Shown here piece by piece: positions 17,301 through 26,636 of a stretch of 64,000 bases of DNA (the first letter of the stretch is position 1; each line of letters begins with the position of its first letter). The stretch lies in NCBI RefSeq assembly GCF_009728935.1, contig NZ_CP034235.1:7143501-7207500 (forward strand). Direction: 5' to 3'. Below the pieces are notes generated by a model. It ran no database searches. It saw only the letters and a list, made by a program, of their open reading frames with translations, and was not told the origin of the DNA. A program made the translations under genes and the position numbers. The stretch comes from Paenibacillus psychroresistens. Lineage in GTDB: Bacteria > Bacillota > Bacilli > Paenibacillales > NBRC-103111.

Positions 17301-17486
17301 TCATCAATATCCAAGTAGCTTCTCCTTCCCGAATGGCCATTCATCCATATATTGTCACAGCCGAAAAATTGGTTCATCTGTTTGGAGCATATCATGCTAA
17401 ATGAAGAAAAACCTTCCATGTAATCAATGATGGAGGGTTATTTGGCATGATAATAAAACAAGAATGCACTGAACAAGTCATACGAC

Positions 17487-17552
17487 AGAAGGAGCAGTTG
17501 CCGCGGCAAACTGCTCCTTGATTTGTTGAGCTAAAATACTCGTTAGTTTAGC
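17487..17552. repeat. copy H, partial member of the dispersed palindromic repeat family
   Basis: A hairpin AAGGAGCAGTT..AACTGCTCCTT (17489-17520) and a right arm ending CGTTAGTTTA. The left arm is not conserved. It lies ~100 bp beyond the stop of the PH/zinc-ribbon gene and can serve as its terminator. The rest of the gap 17301-17650 shows nothing that I recognise. Confidence 0.5.
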
Positions 17553-17650
17553 GCCCTCTTATAGTCTGAAGCTCATCGCAATTACATTCTAGTCCTTTGA
17601 AAATTTCTATAAGGCATAATCCATTAAATCTTTGTCTTTTTAAAAACTGT

Positions 17651-18160
17651 TTATGAAGGATACACTAGTCTAGCGCCACAGTAGGAACAAAATTTAGTTT
17701 CCATCGGCTCTAATGTGCTACTTGAACCACAACCTGCACATTCCACTTTTTTGGGGAAAAATTGCATTTGTTTAACCTCAGCTTTTTTTTCATACTCTTC
17801 ATAAGAAATTTCGGCTATATTACGACTTCCCTGTTGATGATACTCAGATATATATTTATCTATTAATTGCTTAGCCTGTATCATTGCCTCATATTGGCTT
17901 TTACCTATGAAAAAGACAGCATTTTCATTAGAAAGAATATCTCTAAATCTTTTCATATTATTATTATCTTGGCTGCCTTGAAATAAGATCTTTATATATC
18001 CGCCTCTATTTAGAAGAGTTGGTTTTTTGAGCTCAATGGATGATATGCTTTGTAAATAGATCTCTTTATCAGCTTTTCCGCTAGATTTCTTAAATTTTAA
18101 AGCAACTTTTACAGTGTCTACTATCACAGAACCATTATATCCAATAAATTCTTGAGTCAT
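17651..18160 (-). CDS. bacterial-PH-like domain plus C-terminal zinc ribbon protein
   Basis: 169 residues with an AAGGAGC ribosome site. The N-terminal ~95 residues form beta strands (TQEFIGYNGSVIVDTVKVAL, IYLQSISSIELKKPTLLNRG, YIKILFQG), the pattern of DUF4429/bPH-type domains. The C-terminal ~35 residues hold a rubredoxin-like zinc ribbon, CAGCGSSS..KFCSYCGARL, with four Cys. Such proteins are often encoded with membrane or stress proteins, but no partner is evident here. Likely cytoplasmic. Confidence 0.65.
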   Translation of the reverse strand: MTQEFIGYNGSVIVDTVKVALKFKKSSGKADKEIYLQSISSIELKKPTLLNRGGYIKILFQGSQDNNNMKRFRDILSNENAVFFIGKSQYEAMIQAKQLIDKYISEYHQQGSRNIAEISYEEYEKKAEVKQMQFFPKKVECAGCGSSSTLEPMETKFCSYCGARLVYPS

Positions 18161-18354
18161 TAAGCAAGCTCCTTCTAAAATAAGACTTATTTTACCATAT
18201 TACCCTCACACAAAGTAGGCTTTTTTCTGCGCAAAAAATTTTATAATTAGAGATTGATACTACTTTAATCTGCCCGTAAATACATACTTCTTTTAGGGTT
18301 AGGAAATAGCTTCGTAGCTTTGCATTGTGCCTGATGATGTTCGGATGAGGCTCT

Positions 18355-19248
18355 TTAAAGTTTAGGGAGGGTCTGTTTCTCAACAAACTGCCTCGGCGAG
18401 CAGCCGAAATGCCTTTTGAATAATTGATAAAACTGGGCCGGACTGGTAAACCCTACTTTACCGCTAATTTCAGTTACAGACCATGCTTCTGTTAGCAAGA
18501 GCTGCTCTGCTCGTTTCATTCGGCGCATCTGGACATAGGAAGTAAACGTCATACCCATTCCTTTTTTGAACAGCTTGGCAAAATAGCTGCTATTATAGTT
18601 CAGCTTATTGCTTATATCCGCTATTTGGAAATAAATTTCCAAATTTTGTTCAATATAGACAAGTGCAGGACGCAATTTCTTCGCTAGCTGTGGATCCATC
18701 GGTTTGATGATGCGAGCATCATCAATCTGAATTAACGTGTACATGAGCTGTTTCAAGCTAGCATTTATAGAAAGCTCGTAGCCCCGCTGTTGTATCGTCA
18801 TATCGAGCAGCATCTGTTGGATAAGCTGGTGAATGACTTGTATGCTTGTCGGATATTTACGCAGCGTTTCATTGAGTTGCGTTAAATTAGCCGAGCGGCC
18901 GGTAAATGCGGCGAGATACGGAAGCAATGATGGATCCATAAAAGCTGCCATATCAACATGGCAGACGATATACAGCAGATCGTCATCCCCATTTTTATGG
19001 GATCTGTGCAGTTCATTGGAGCCTAACATCACCACATTACCAGCTTGAAGATTATAGCTGAGATGTGTTGTTTCCATCGTCAGGGTACCTTGCAGCACAG
19101 CGATCAACTCCACCTCTTCATGATAGTGCCAAGGCCCATATTGATCGGATGTTTGCTTAGGATGATGTAGGGTCCATATTTTAATCCGAAAATTTGGATC
19201 TGCATAATCCACATGTTCTTTATCGTAAGCTGTCAGATTCACTGGCAT
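18355..19248 (-). CDS. AraC-family transcriptional regulator with cupin sensor domain
   Basis: 297 residues from the ATG at 19246-19248, which has a perfect AGGAGG site; a longer frame upstream lacks one. The N-terminal half is an AraC_binding cupin (WHYHEEVELIAVLQGTLTM, LQAGNVVMLGSNELHRS). The C-terminal ~100 residues are the two HTH motifs: ISNKLNYNSSYFAKLFKKGM and ISGKVGFTSPAQFYQLFKRH. It is transcribed divergently from the GH63-like hydrolase gene with 145 bp between the starts, so it very likely controls that gene in response to a sugar. Confidence 0.88.
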   Translation of the reverse strand: MPVNLTAYDKEHVDYADPNFRIKIWTLHHPKQTSDQYGPWHYHEEVELIAVLQGTLTMETTHLSYNLQAGNVVMLGSNELHRSHKNGDDDLLYIVCHVDMAAFMDPSLLPYLAAFTGRSANLTQLNETLRKYPTSIQVIHQLIQQMLLDMTIQQRGYELSINASLKQLMYTLIQIDDARIIKPMDPQLAKKLRPALVYIEQNLEIYFQIADISNKLNYNSSYFAKLFKKGMGMTFTSYVQMRRMKRAEQLLLTEAWSVTEISGKVGFTSPAQFYQLFKRHFGCSPRQFVEKQTLPKL

Positions 19249-19393
19249 GGGGATCCTCCTGCAATTAATTGTTATTTCCATCATATCATGAATGTCCGTT
19301 TTCAAGATAATTGTAGCTTATATCAAGAGGCATTTTTGTATGTACTCATTTAAAATAAAGAGAAGAACCTACATTTCGAAGGAGCACTATACA

Positions 19394-22096
19394 ATGCATG
19401 AGATCGAGACACTCCCTGATGACCATGATCTTAGACTACCTGCTTGGGGACCTTATACCAAACAATACATGGGTATCTCCCATATCAGCGATCAAGCGCG
19501 AGGCTTGCGTTTTGATCTTAGTTTAATGCCTGGCTTCTACAGGAGAAAAATGGATATTCCCAGCGTGCTGTGGGAATCTGGCTATCACCCATGGGAGGCA
19601 ACGGCGGATTTCAGCTTCTTCTCCCACCGCCATGAGCTTGAATGGAAAGATCGAGTCTATACCGACATTTCCTTTAGCCGTATCGACGATCAGTGCCGAC
19701 TGATTCGAGTATCCTTCGTGAACCAATCCGAGCATCCGCAAAACTTGGTACTGCACTGGATGGCTTCGCTTCAGCCGCCTCGCCTTCTCGGGCACGGTGA
19801 CGTACAGATATGTGCGGATGCGCAGCTGCCCGAGGGCGCTGTTTGGGTTGATGCGCTAGATTATAGCGAATTAAATTTCGCATACCCACGACCGTCGGAC
19901 GGCTTGGTCTATGACGGTTTTCTTAGGGGTGAAATTCGAGGCCAGCATTTTACCGGGGGGGCCGCAATAGGATGCAACTTCGGTGCCGACCTAGAGGACT
20001 TGCTGCGTTATGAGATAAACCTCGCAGAGCCTTTGAAAAACGGCGTGTTTTTGCTACGCTACCAAACGGAGAAAAGCGGGGAGCTGGAGCTGCAAATTGG
20101 ACATCAGACATACCGATTCGATGTAGAGGCTTCCAACTCCCTGAGGGTTGCCCGTCTACCGATCGGGACGCTTGCAGCAGGAGACTTCACGCTCATCTTA
20201 TCTGCTTGCGGCTCCGGCCCCTTGGTGCTGGACGGCTTTACCCTACTCGAGCACAACGCTTGCGAGGAGGTTGTCTTTGTTGACCGGCCCTGGCATATCG
20301 AGCCTGAATTACTGGAAGGGCCTGTTCCTGGCAGCCTAATCCTCCGATATATAGATTGCCCGTATCATTACGGTCTTTTGTGGAACTACCCCGATGTAGA
20401 GATACGACAATATAAAAACGACGAACTGGATCGGTATGCCCGTCATACGGTGCATAATCACGTTGATGCCGTCTTGCAGGGTAATGGTAAGGGGCACTTT
20501 ACTAATGTGTTCATGCGTCCCATTCATGTCGTACCCGCTTCATCGAAGATCCTTCATGGCATGGTCTGCTCTGGGACGTACGAAGAAGTGCTTGCATCCC
20601 TAACAGCGGTTTCGCTAGACTACGACAAATGTGAAGACATTTATAAAGCTGAAAGTGCGAAGTTAATTCCGCCTCCCTCCTATGCTGCCGGTGGCACCTA
20701 TGCGTTTAGCCAGCAGCTAATGAGAGCTACGCTGCTAACCAATACAGTCTTCCCTGTCTACACCAAACGCAGTTATATTCGCCACAATACGCCAGGGCGC
20801 TGGTGGGATTCCCTATATACATGGGATTCAGGGTTTATCGCACTCGGGTTCTCCGATTTGGATGCAGCGCGCTCAATAGATTGCTTGAACGCGTATATGA
20901 CAGAACCTGGTGACCGCCAGACTGCCTTTATTCATCATGGCAGCCCGGTGCCTGTGCAGCATTATGTGTTTCTTGAGCTGTGGAACCAAGGGCAGTCTCT
21001 CGCCTTCTTGAATCATTTTTATCCGCGATTACGTCAATATTACTTGTTCCTAGCCGGGAAAATTAACGGTTCTACTACTGGCATACTGCGCTCCGGGCTA
21101 CTTAAGACATGGGATTACTTCTATAATTCCGGGGGGTGGGACGACTATCCGCCGCAAAAATATGTGCATGCGCAAACGCTGGAAGCAACAGTTGCCCCTA
21201 TTGTGACAACGAGCCAGGCCATTCGTATTGCTAAAATTCTGAAAATGGCTGCCGCAATGTCGGAGAATTGGCAGGAAGACATAAGGGAATACGAGCAAGA
21301 TATAGAACGATGGAGTCATGCTTTGGAGAAGCATGCGTGGGATGAAGAAGCCGGTTATTACGGCTATGTAGTGCATAGCGAGCAAGGTGAGCCAGAAGGC
21401 CTTCTACGGCACAGCTCCGGGACCAATTACAACATGGGGATGGATGGGCTTTACCCGCTAGTAGCTGGCATTTGTACCAAATCACGTGCTGATCGCCTTG
21501 TTGCCGCTCTCTTCGATGAAAAACGATTATGGACGCCAATCGGCCTGTCCACCGTTGACCAAAGCGCGCCTTATTATCAGGCGGATGGCTATTGGAATGG
21601 TGCGGTTTGGATGCCGCATCAATGGTTTTTCTGGAAAACCATGCTCGATTTAGGTTACTCCGATCTTGCTTTCCGCATCGCGAATACGGCTTTAGACTTA
21701 TGGAAGCGTGAGACCGAAGCCACCTACAACTGTTATGAGCACTTTATCGTGCAAACAGGTCGAGGCGCAGGATGGCATCAATTCGGCGGTTTGTCGGCTC
21801 CGGTCATCAATTGGTTTGCTGCTTATTACCAGCTTGGCAAAGTTTCCACTGGTTTTAATGTTTGGATGCTACAGCAATCCTTTAACGAAAGCTATACGGC
21901 GTATCAGGCGGAATTTCGCTATGCCAGTGAAGCCGAACAAGCCTTCAGCATCGTGGTCAATATGGCAGACGGCGTGCACTATGAAGTTGAGGGAACATGG
22001 TGTACGGTGCACTGGACGATTAACAGCTGTGGTGGTGTAGAAATGTGCATTACTGATTGCATGCCACAAGCCGCTGTCCGGATCCGTGCGTGTTAA
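19394..22096 (+). CDS. GH63/MGH1-like glycoside hydrolase
   Basis: 900 residues from the ATG at 19394 (site AAGGAG, 10-nt spacing). The N-terminal ~430 residues are beta-rich (PWEATADFSFF..; VLHWMASLQPP). The C-terminal (alpha/alpha)6 barrel carries GRWWDSLYTWDSGFIALGFS (~472-491), TWDYFYNSGGWDDYPPQ, NYNMGMDGLYPLVAG, YWNGAVWMPHQWFFWKT and a final small beta domain. This is the arrangement of GH63 and MGH1-like enzymes (alpha-glucosidase, mannosylglycerate hydrolase, YgjK). There is no signal peptide, so it acts on imported oligosaccharides. Divergent from the AraC gene. The exact substrate is unassigned. Confidence 0.75.
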   Translation: MHEIETLPDDHDLRLPAWGPYTKQYMGISHISDQARGLRFDLSLMPGFYRRKMDIPSVLWESGYHPWEATADFSFFSHRHELEWKDRVYTDISFSRIDDQCRLIRVSFVNQSEHPQNLVLHWMASLQPPRLLGHGDVQICADAQLPEGAVWVDALDYSELNFAYPRPSDGLVYDGFLRGEIRGQHFTGGAAIGCNFGADLEDLLRYEINLAEPLKNGVFLLRYQTEKSGELELQIGHQTYRFDVEASNSLRVARLPIGTLAAGDFTLILSACGSGPLVLDGFTLLEHNACEEVVFVDRPWHIEPELLEGPVPGSLILRYIDCPYHYGLLWNYPDVEIRQYKNDELDRYARHTVHNHVDAVLQGNGKGHFTNVFMRPIHVVPASSKILHGMVCSGTYEEVLASLTAVSLDYDKCEDIYKAESAKLIPPPSYAAGGTYAFSQQLMRATLLTNTVFPVYTKRSYIRHNTPGRWWDSLYTWDSGFIALGFSDLDAARSIDCLNAYMTEPGDRQTAFIHHGSPVPVQHYVFLELWNQGQSLAFLNHFYPRLRQYYLFLAGKINGSTTGILRSGLLKTWDYFYNSGGWDDYPPQKYVHAQTLEATVAPIVTTSQAIRIAKILKMAAAMSENWQEDIREYEQDIERWSHALEKHAWDEEAGYYGYVVHSEQGEPEGLLRHSSGTNYNMGMDGLYPLVAGICTKSRADRLVAALFDEKRLWTPIGLSTVDQSAPYYQADGYWNGAVWMPHQWFFWKTMLDLGYSDLAFRIANTALDLWKRETEATYNCYEHFIVQTGRGAGWHQFGGLSAPVINWFAAYYQLGKVSTGFNVWMLQQSFNESYTAYQAEFRYASEAEQAFSIVVNMADGVHYEVEGTWCTVHWTINSCGGVEMCITDCMPQAAVRIRAC

Positions 22097-22270
22097 ATGA
22101 TTATTACGCAACAGAACCCGCTATCTTCGGCGAATTCTGTTTGTGCTATTTTACCTATCCTCCCTGGTTGAGATTTTTCATGTAAATAATAATAACACTC
22201 TAAATTTTGCTTAATAAAATGTATTTATTAAAATTAATTTTGTGATTATTTATGTTTTTTATAAAAAACA

Positions 22271-22314
22271 AAAAAAGCACCAGCCAATACGTAATAATAC
22301 GTTTGACGGCGCTT
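22271..22314 (-). terminator. terminator behind the Rpn-type gene (copy 1 of a duplicated hairpin)
   Basis: On the minus strand an AAGCGCCGTCAAACGTA stem pairs with TACGTATTGGCTGGTGCTT around a short loop, followed by TTTTTTTGTTTTT. About 90% identical over ~50 bp to the hairpin at 23253-23303. The gap 22097-22321 otherwise holds AT-rich DNA with nothing that I recognise. Confidence 0.8.
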
Positions 22315-22321
22315 CCCCCTA

Positions 22322-23182
22322 TCATTCCTGAGTAATCTTCAGACGTTTAATCTCTTCAATTGAAAACCCTGTGAGTTCATTAATTAACGAAGGTTCTAAC
22401 CCTTTAATAAGCATTTTTAATACCACTTCAATCTTTCCTTCAATCTTTCCTTCAATCTTTCCCTTGACTTCCCCATCTGAAATTAAACTGTTGCGTTCAA
22501 TAATAGAATGTTCACGAGCTTCATAAAGTCGCTGTGTTTCTTCATCGCTACAAAGCCATTCGAGCCGTTCTTCCGTTTTCTTTATTACTGGATCCATATC
22601 TATCAACTCCCTTAGAATAGAATCAGATAATTTTTCATCTAAAAAAAGCAACCACCGATGCAATGGATCATTAAGATCATAATCAGCCTTAAGAAACTTA
22701 TAATGCTCAATAAAGTGAACTTCCATAGCATCTGTCAGCATTAATGATTCTTCATGATCCTCATAGAAATGAAAGGTAGTATGAAATCGTGAAATGTCGA
22801 ATAAGTTAAAATCCACAATATTAATCGTCACAGTCCGTTTCAGATCCTCGTATTTACCACCTGATTTTATTGAGCCTACATATAATTTGCTCAAATAAAA
22901 CAAGGTCCTTCTTTTCATATTCTTATTATCAGTCAACTGCATTTCGATATTGAATTGTTGATTGTCTTTCGATTCAGCACGAACATCCAGTCTACCCGTT
23001 TTGTCTTTTATCCATTCTTTGTTCAACCCGATATTAGCTTTCACTGACAAATCAACTATTCGAGCATCTCCCACTAAACGGAGTACTGCATTTAGCAGTG
23101 ATATCAGACTTTCTTTACCCTTTTCGTTACCAAATAATAATTGAAATATTAAATCATTCTTAGGCTTTAAACTTCTTGTCAT
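22322..23182 (-). CDS. Rpn-family recombination-promoting nuclease / PD-(D/E)XK transposase
   Basis: 286 residues starting MTRSLKPKNDLIFQLLFGNE, the usual Rpn start; a longer frame upstream runs through a hairpin repeat and is not credible. The PD-(D/E)XK core is visible: GRLDVRAESKDNQQFNIEMQ (~66-85), then RRTLFYLSKLYVGSIKSGG. The C-terminal region has the tandem GKIEGKIEGKIE repeat that varies in copy number in this family. Rpn proteins are DNA endonucleases that promote recombination and behave like phase-variable selfish genes. The gene sits between two nearly identical terminators, suggesting it arrived by insertion or duplication between the two hydrolase genes. Confidence 0.88.
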   Translation of the reverse strand: MTRSLKPKNDLIFQLLFGNEKGKESLISLLNAVLRLVGDARIVDLSVKANIGLNKEWIKDKTGRLDVRAESKDNQQFNIEMQLTDNKNMKRRTLFYLSKLYVGSIKSGGKYEDLKRTVTINIVDFNLFDISRFHTTFHFYEDHEESLMLTDAMEVHFIEHYKFLKADYDLNDPLHRWLLFLDEKLSDSILRELIDMDPVIKKTEERLEWLCSDEETQRLYEAREHSIIERNSLISDGEVKGKIEGKIEGKIEVVLKMLIKGLEPSLINELTGFSIEEIKRLKITQE

Positions 23183-23252
23183 TTCTATCGCAACCCTTCT
23201 CCTAGTATAGCAAAATAACCCTAGTTTGTTAAGCCGCTGCTCTTTATAAAAG

Positions 23253-23303
23253 AACAAAAAAAGGCACCAACCAACACGTAATAATACGTTTGGCGGTGCT
23301 TCC
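23253..23303 (-). terminator. terminator behind the GH51 gene (copy 2 of a duplicated hairpin)
   Basis: A minus-strand AAGCACCGCCAAACGTA..TACGTGTTGGTTGGTGCC stem followed by TTTTTTTGTT. It is 117 bp past the GH51 stop codon and almost identical to the hairpin behind the Rpn gene. Confidence 0.8.
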
Positions 23304-23419
23304 GTTAATATTAGTATATACGCTCTGTCGATTTGCTTCAAGCAAATCTATTGTCACCAGATTTCCAATCATAGCCATCAAATCAAATATATTAGAGACA
23401 GAGATTTGAATAACCTATA

Positions 23420-26413
23420 CTACTTATAAATCTTTACATTATCTACATTTGTACTACCTGTGTTAGCATCTGCTGCATAGAATTCTATTTTGCTTATATC
23501 TGTTACAGCGAATCTAAGTGCAACCTGACTAAGCTTCTGAACACCATTTATATACAAGTCAAGCTTATCTGTATCCGTATTTATGACTAATTTCAGATCA
23601 TACCACGTACCTGCTGTAAATGCTTGTACAGTTTGCCATGTTCCATTAATGTTTACCTTAATATTGCCATTATCAAATGCAAGCGTTTCTGCCCCAGTTC
23701 CATTACTGCTAGAGATATAAGGCATACACCACCAATTTTGGGTAGAATCTCTTCTAACTCTTGCTTCTACTGAAACAGTACCACTTACGGGACCAAACGT
23801 CTTATACATGGACGTCTTATTTCCTAGGGTAGTGTTAGATTTACTTATCAAAACACTCTTATCCGAAGAATCCGGAATATTCTGTACAGATACTGTACCT
23901 ACACTTGTGTCTAACACCCACCCCGAAGGCGGATTGCCTGTGGTCGTGCTGTTAAATTCATCATCGACATATTGAGCACTAACTTTATCAAGCTTGAAAT
24001 AGTCGACAGCTGTCCCATAACCCGTAGAAGCTGAATTCTTACCCGTTACTGTAAACCTAAAGCTATGCATGCCAGCACTTAAAGTCGTTGTACCTAGATC
24101 AACCTCTCGATAGACCAGTGTAGAGTCATACGCATCAATAAGTGAACCTTTGTTGATCCCATCAATTGCTAATTTGGAAATGCCTCGGTTAGTGCCTTTT
24201 TTGACGCCAATCTTAATAGTATAGGTACCCGCAGTGGCAATGTTAACGTTATTATATTGAACATATTCATTTACACCTTGTAATTCAGCACTACTCCAGT
24301 GGTCATTACTTGGGCCAGCGAGCTCGGATATAGATGCTAATGTACGACCTGCAGTTATACCAGCCCCATCGTTAAAGTTTTCTGTTTCATAAATTGCATC
24401 GCCGTCAGAAGAAATAGTCCCATGAACTCTAATAATTGCGATGGAATAAGCTTCAGATGAATAATTGATTTGATTACCACTTACACTTGTAGTGGTTGTT
24501 CCTTGATTAACTTCATTTAAGTCTGTACTCAGCCCATAGTCAATACCGTTTAGGTACCAACTATCTCTGGCATCCTTATTTCCTGCAATTATTGGTTTTA
24601 AGTAAGTCACATTTGCTGTAGGGGAAATATTGGTCATGCCATTGATTGCAACAGTACTATTGATAACATTGGCGCTATTATTAATAAGCTTTAGAATTAA
24701 ATCACCAGTTTCTGTATCTTTGCCCGCTACAACGACAAGCTTTGAATCTCCTGATTGTCTAAAGCTAACATTATTATCTGCCAAATTATCTGCCCACATC
24801 TTCTCTGTGTGGTAATAATTCGTTTTAAACACATTCGCATTATCAAAATCGATTACTTTTCTTAACAGTGTAAAGGCGGACATGTTTAGAATATCCCCAT
24901 TTTTCTCGAATACGGCTTTATTTATAGCTGCATCAAGAGCATCTATTAATTTTCCATCCCTTGCAATGGAGCCATATTCTCCTATCATTACCTGTGGTTT
25001 AGAGCGGTCATATCTATTAATGAACTCGATCCATCCAAGACTACCTCGGCCAAAATAATAGTGGGCATCCACTCCGTACGCACCTAAATCAGCGCTAAAG
25101 TTGTAAAGCGAATGAGAGTCTCCTGCGGTTACAATCAGTTTGAGTGCAGGATACGCAGTGTGAACAGCATTATATATTTTCGTAATATCTGCTCTTGCAT
25201 TCGTGCTGTCATACTCCTCATTTCCTAGACCGAGGTACTCGATATTAAAAGGTGCTGGATGTCCCATAGCGGCACGTTTTGCCCCCCATGTTGAAGTGGC
25301 GCTGCCGTTGGCAAACTCTACAAAATCCAGCGTGTCTTGTGTAAGCTGAGCCATTTCCGGACTATTAGGGTCTAGAGCACCGGAGATGTGGGTGGCACCA
25401 ACTGGAAGGACGGGTACGGCAACCATTCCCATATCTTCACTTAACTGCAGCCACTCAAACATGCCCATACCATTTGATATATGGTCTGTCGTCTCATACA
25501 TATTCCAATGTGAGTTGTTATACTCCTTACGCCCTTCAATAGGACCTACTTGATCCTTCCAATTATATCGGTAATGAGAATCATGTATGATGCACCCACC
25601 TGGAAAGCGCATAAAACCAAGATGCATTTCCTCAAGCGCAGTTCCCATGTCTAATCTAACTCCATTTGGACGGTTATTATAGGTTACACTAGGAAATACC
25701 GATATAAAGTCCAGATATACATCGCCTGTTCCTTTAGCCAATACGACCCATTTTGCATTTGCATCCGTGGTATTGGCCGTAATGGTACCTGTATATTTAA
25801 CCCAATCCGTCGTTATAGCATTAATGGTAGCGGTTCCATAATCTAATCCGGATTGATTAGCGATTCCTATCGTTATGGATGAGTTAAAATTTGCTCCTCT
25901 TTTTGCATAAAGCGAATAATTATAGGTAGTTCCGGATTTCACACTGACTCCATACCACCCTGCATTGGATAATCCGACTCCATTTCCTGTTGCAGTAACA
26001 TTTAAATGCACATAATGCGTATTTACAAGGTTGAGAGGGCTGGCGTTTTCCACTGTAATTGTTCCTGCTCCGCCATCACGATAAACCTTAGTCCATCCTG
26101 CTAAAGGATGATTATATATCCCTCCGTCACCGGAATTAAATTCAAATGAGCGGTTAAAAACCTTCTCTGCATAAAGACCCCCGTCAACTGCATTATGAAG
26201 GTCTTCCGTGAATCCACCTATCAACTGCTGCGAGACTTTGTTACCCGTAACATTAGCGTTTACAGCAACACTTGCTGTAGTTGTGGCCGCGTATGCGTGT
26301 TGGCTTACTCCTACTACCCCCACACCAATTACACTAAGAAACATTGAAACCATTAAGATTATTGCTGTATATTTTCTGACCCCCGTTTTTACATTAATAC
26401 CATTTTCATTCAT
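23420..26413 (-). CDS. secreted GH51 alpha-L-arabinofuranosidase with carbohydrate-binding domains
   Basis: 997 residues from the ATG at 26411-26413 (AAAGGAAG site). A signal peptide (TAIILMVSMFLSVIGVGVVG..AYA) is followed by the GH51 start QLIGGFTEDLHNAVDGGLY, an inserted CBM4-like beta domain (~105-240), and the catalytic barrel. The acid/base Glu is in YLGLGNEE (~397) and the nucleophile Glu in MIGEYGS (~479). Past ~650 come a CBM6-like module (ETENFNDGAG..YVQYNNV..SFRFTV) and a LamG/concanavalin-like C-terminal domain. It releases arabinose from arabinan or arabinoxylan outside the cell. It lies downstream of the sugar ABC transporter genes on the same strand. Confidence 0.9.
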   Translation of the reverse strand: MNENGINVKTGVRKYTAIILMVSMFLSVIGVGVVGVSQHAYAATTTASVAVNANVTGNKVSQQLIGGFTEDLHNAVDGGLYAEKVFNRSFEFNSGDGGIYNHPLAGWTKVYRDGGAGTITVENASPLNLVNTHYVHLNVTATGNGVGLSNAGWYGVSVKSGTTYNYSLYAKRGANFNSSITIGIANQSGLDYGTATINAITTDWVKYTGTITANTTDANAKWVVLAKGTGDVYLDFISVFPSVTYNNRPNGVRLDMGTALEEMHLGFMRFPGGCIIHDSHYRYNWKDQVGPIEGRKEYNNSHWNMYETTDHISNGMGMFEWLQLSEDMGMVAVPVLPVGATHISGALDPNSPEMAQLTQDTLDFVEFANGSATSTWGAKRAAMGHPAPFNIEYLGLGNEEYDSTNARADITKIYNAVHTAYPALKLIVTAGDSHSLYNFSADLGAYGVDAHYYFGRGSLGWIEFINRYDRSKPQVMIGEYGSIARDGKLIDALDAAINKAVFEKNGDILNMSAFTLLRKVIDFDNANVFKTNYYHTEKMWADNLADNNVSFRQSGDSKLVVVAGKDTETGDLILKLINNSANVINSTVAINGMTNISPTANVTYLKPIIAGNKDARDSWYLNGIDYGLSTDLNEVNQGTTTTSVSGNQINYSSEAYSIAIIRVHGTISSDGDAIYETENFNDGAGITAGRTLASISELAGPSNDHWSSAELQGVNEYVQYNNVNIATAGTYTIKIGVKKGTNRGISKLAIDGINKGSLIDAYDSTLVYREVDLGTTTLSAGMHSFRFTVTGKNSASTGYGTAVDYFKLDKVSAQYVDDEFNSTTTGNPPSGWVLDTSVGTVSVQNIPDSSDKSVLISKSNTTLGNKTSMYKTFGPVSGTVSVEARVRRDSTQNWWCMPYISSSNGTGAETLAFDNGNIKVNINGTWQTVQAFTAGTWYDLKLVINTDTDKLDLYINGVQKLSQVALRFAVTDISKIEFYAADANTGSTNVDNVKIYK

Positions 26414-26516
26414 AATATTATCTTCCTTTCGCAAATTTATTTTGTATTAAACAGTAGCAGTAGTCCTCCAATCAGATTAAGCGCTTTTCCAATTCCTTTA
26501 TTTACTTAATTTCATA

Positions 26517-26564
26517 TATACTATTAACGGGTAACAATGGTACAAGTTACCCGTTAATAGTATA
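26517..26564. repeat. 19-bp perfect inverted repeat with a 10-nt loop, between binding-protein and GH51 genes
   Basis: TATACTATTAACGGGTAAC and its exact complement flank a 10-nt loop. There is no T tract on the minus strand, so it is a poor terminator. A transcript-stabilising stem-loop behind the highly expressed binding-protein gene, or an operator, are both possible. It carries the GTTACCCGTTA motif also seen in the arms of the accessory-region repeats. Confidence 0.75.
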
Positions 26565-26603
26565 AGCCGATGATTAAACAACGGCTTATATGAATCGAAG
26601 GAG
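26565..26603. repeat. hairpin repeat, copy 1 (second copy near 38304)
   Basis: ATAAGCCG and CGGCTTAT form an 8-bp stem over ATGATTAAACAA, followed by ATGAAT. A related copy, with CCGATGATT, ACACCGACTTATATGAATT and two stem mismatches, lies behind the second AraC gene. Confidence 0.55.
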
Positions 26604-26636
26604 TCTACAGGATCCTCACCTGTATTCGTTCGTGAT

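Noticed and set aside
3288..17552. A definite integron
   Set aside because: Only the repeat orientation, spacing and terminal GTTRRRY fit. No integrase or attI is visible, several gaps hold more than one gene, and terminator/MITE explanations remain; reported as a hypothesis only.
18192..18386. 64-codon frame overlapping the AraC gene's 3' end
   Set aside because: No ribosome site or recognisable content; the gap 18161-18354 shows no supported gene.
23183..23341. Extended N terminus of the Rpn protein
   Set aside because: It would be translated through the GH51 terminator hairpin and does not match the conserved Rpn start MTRSLKPKNDLIF.
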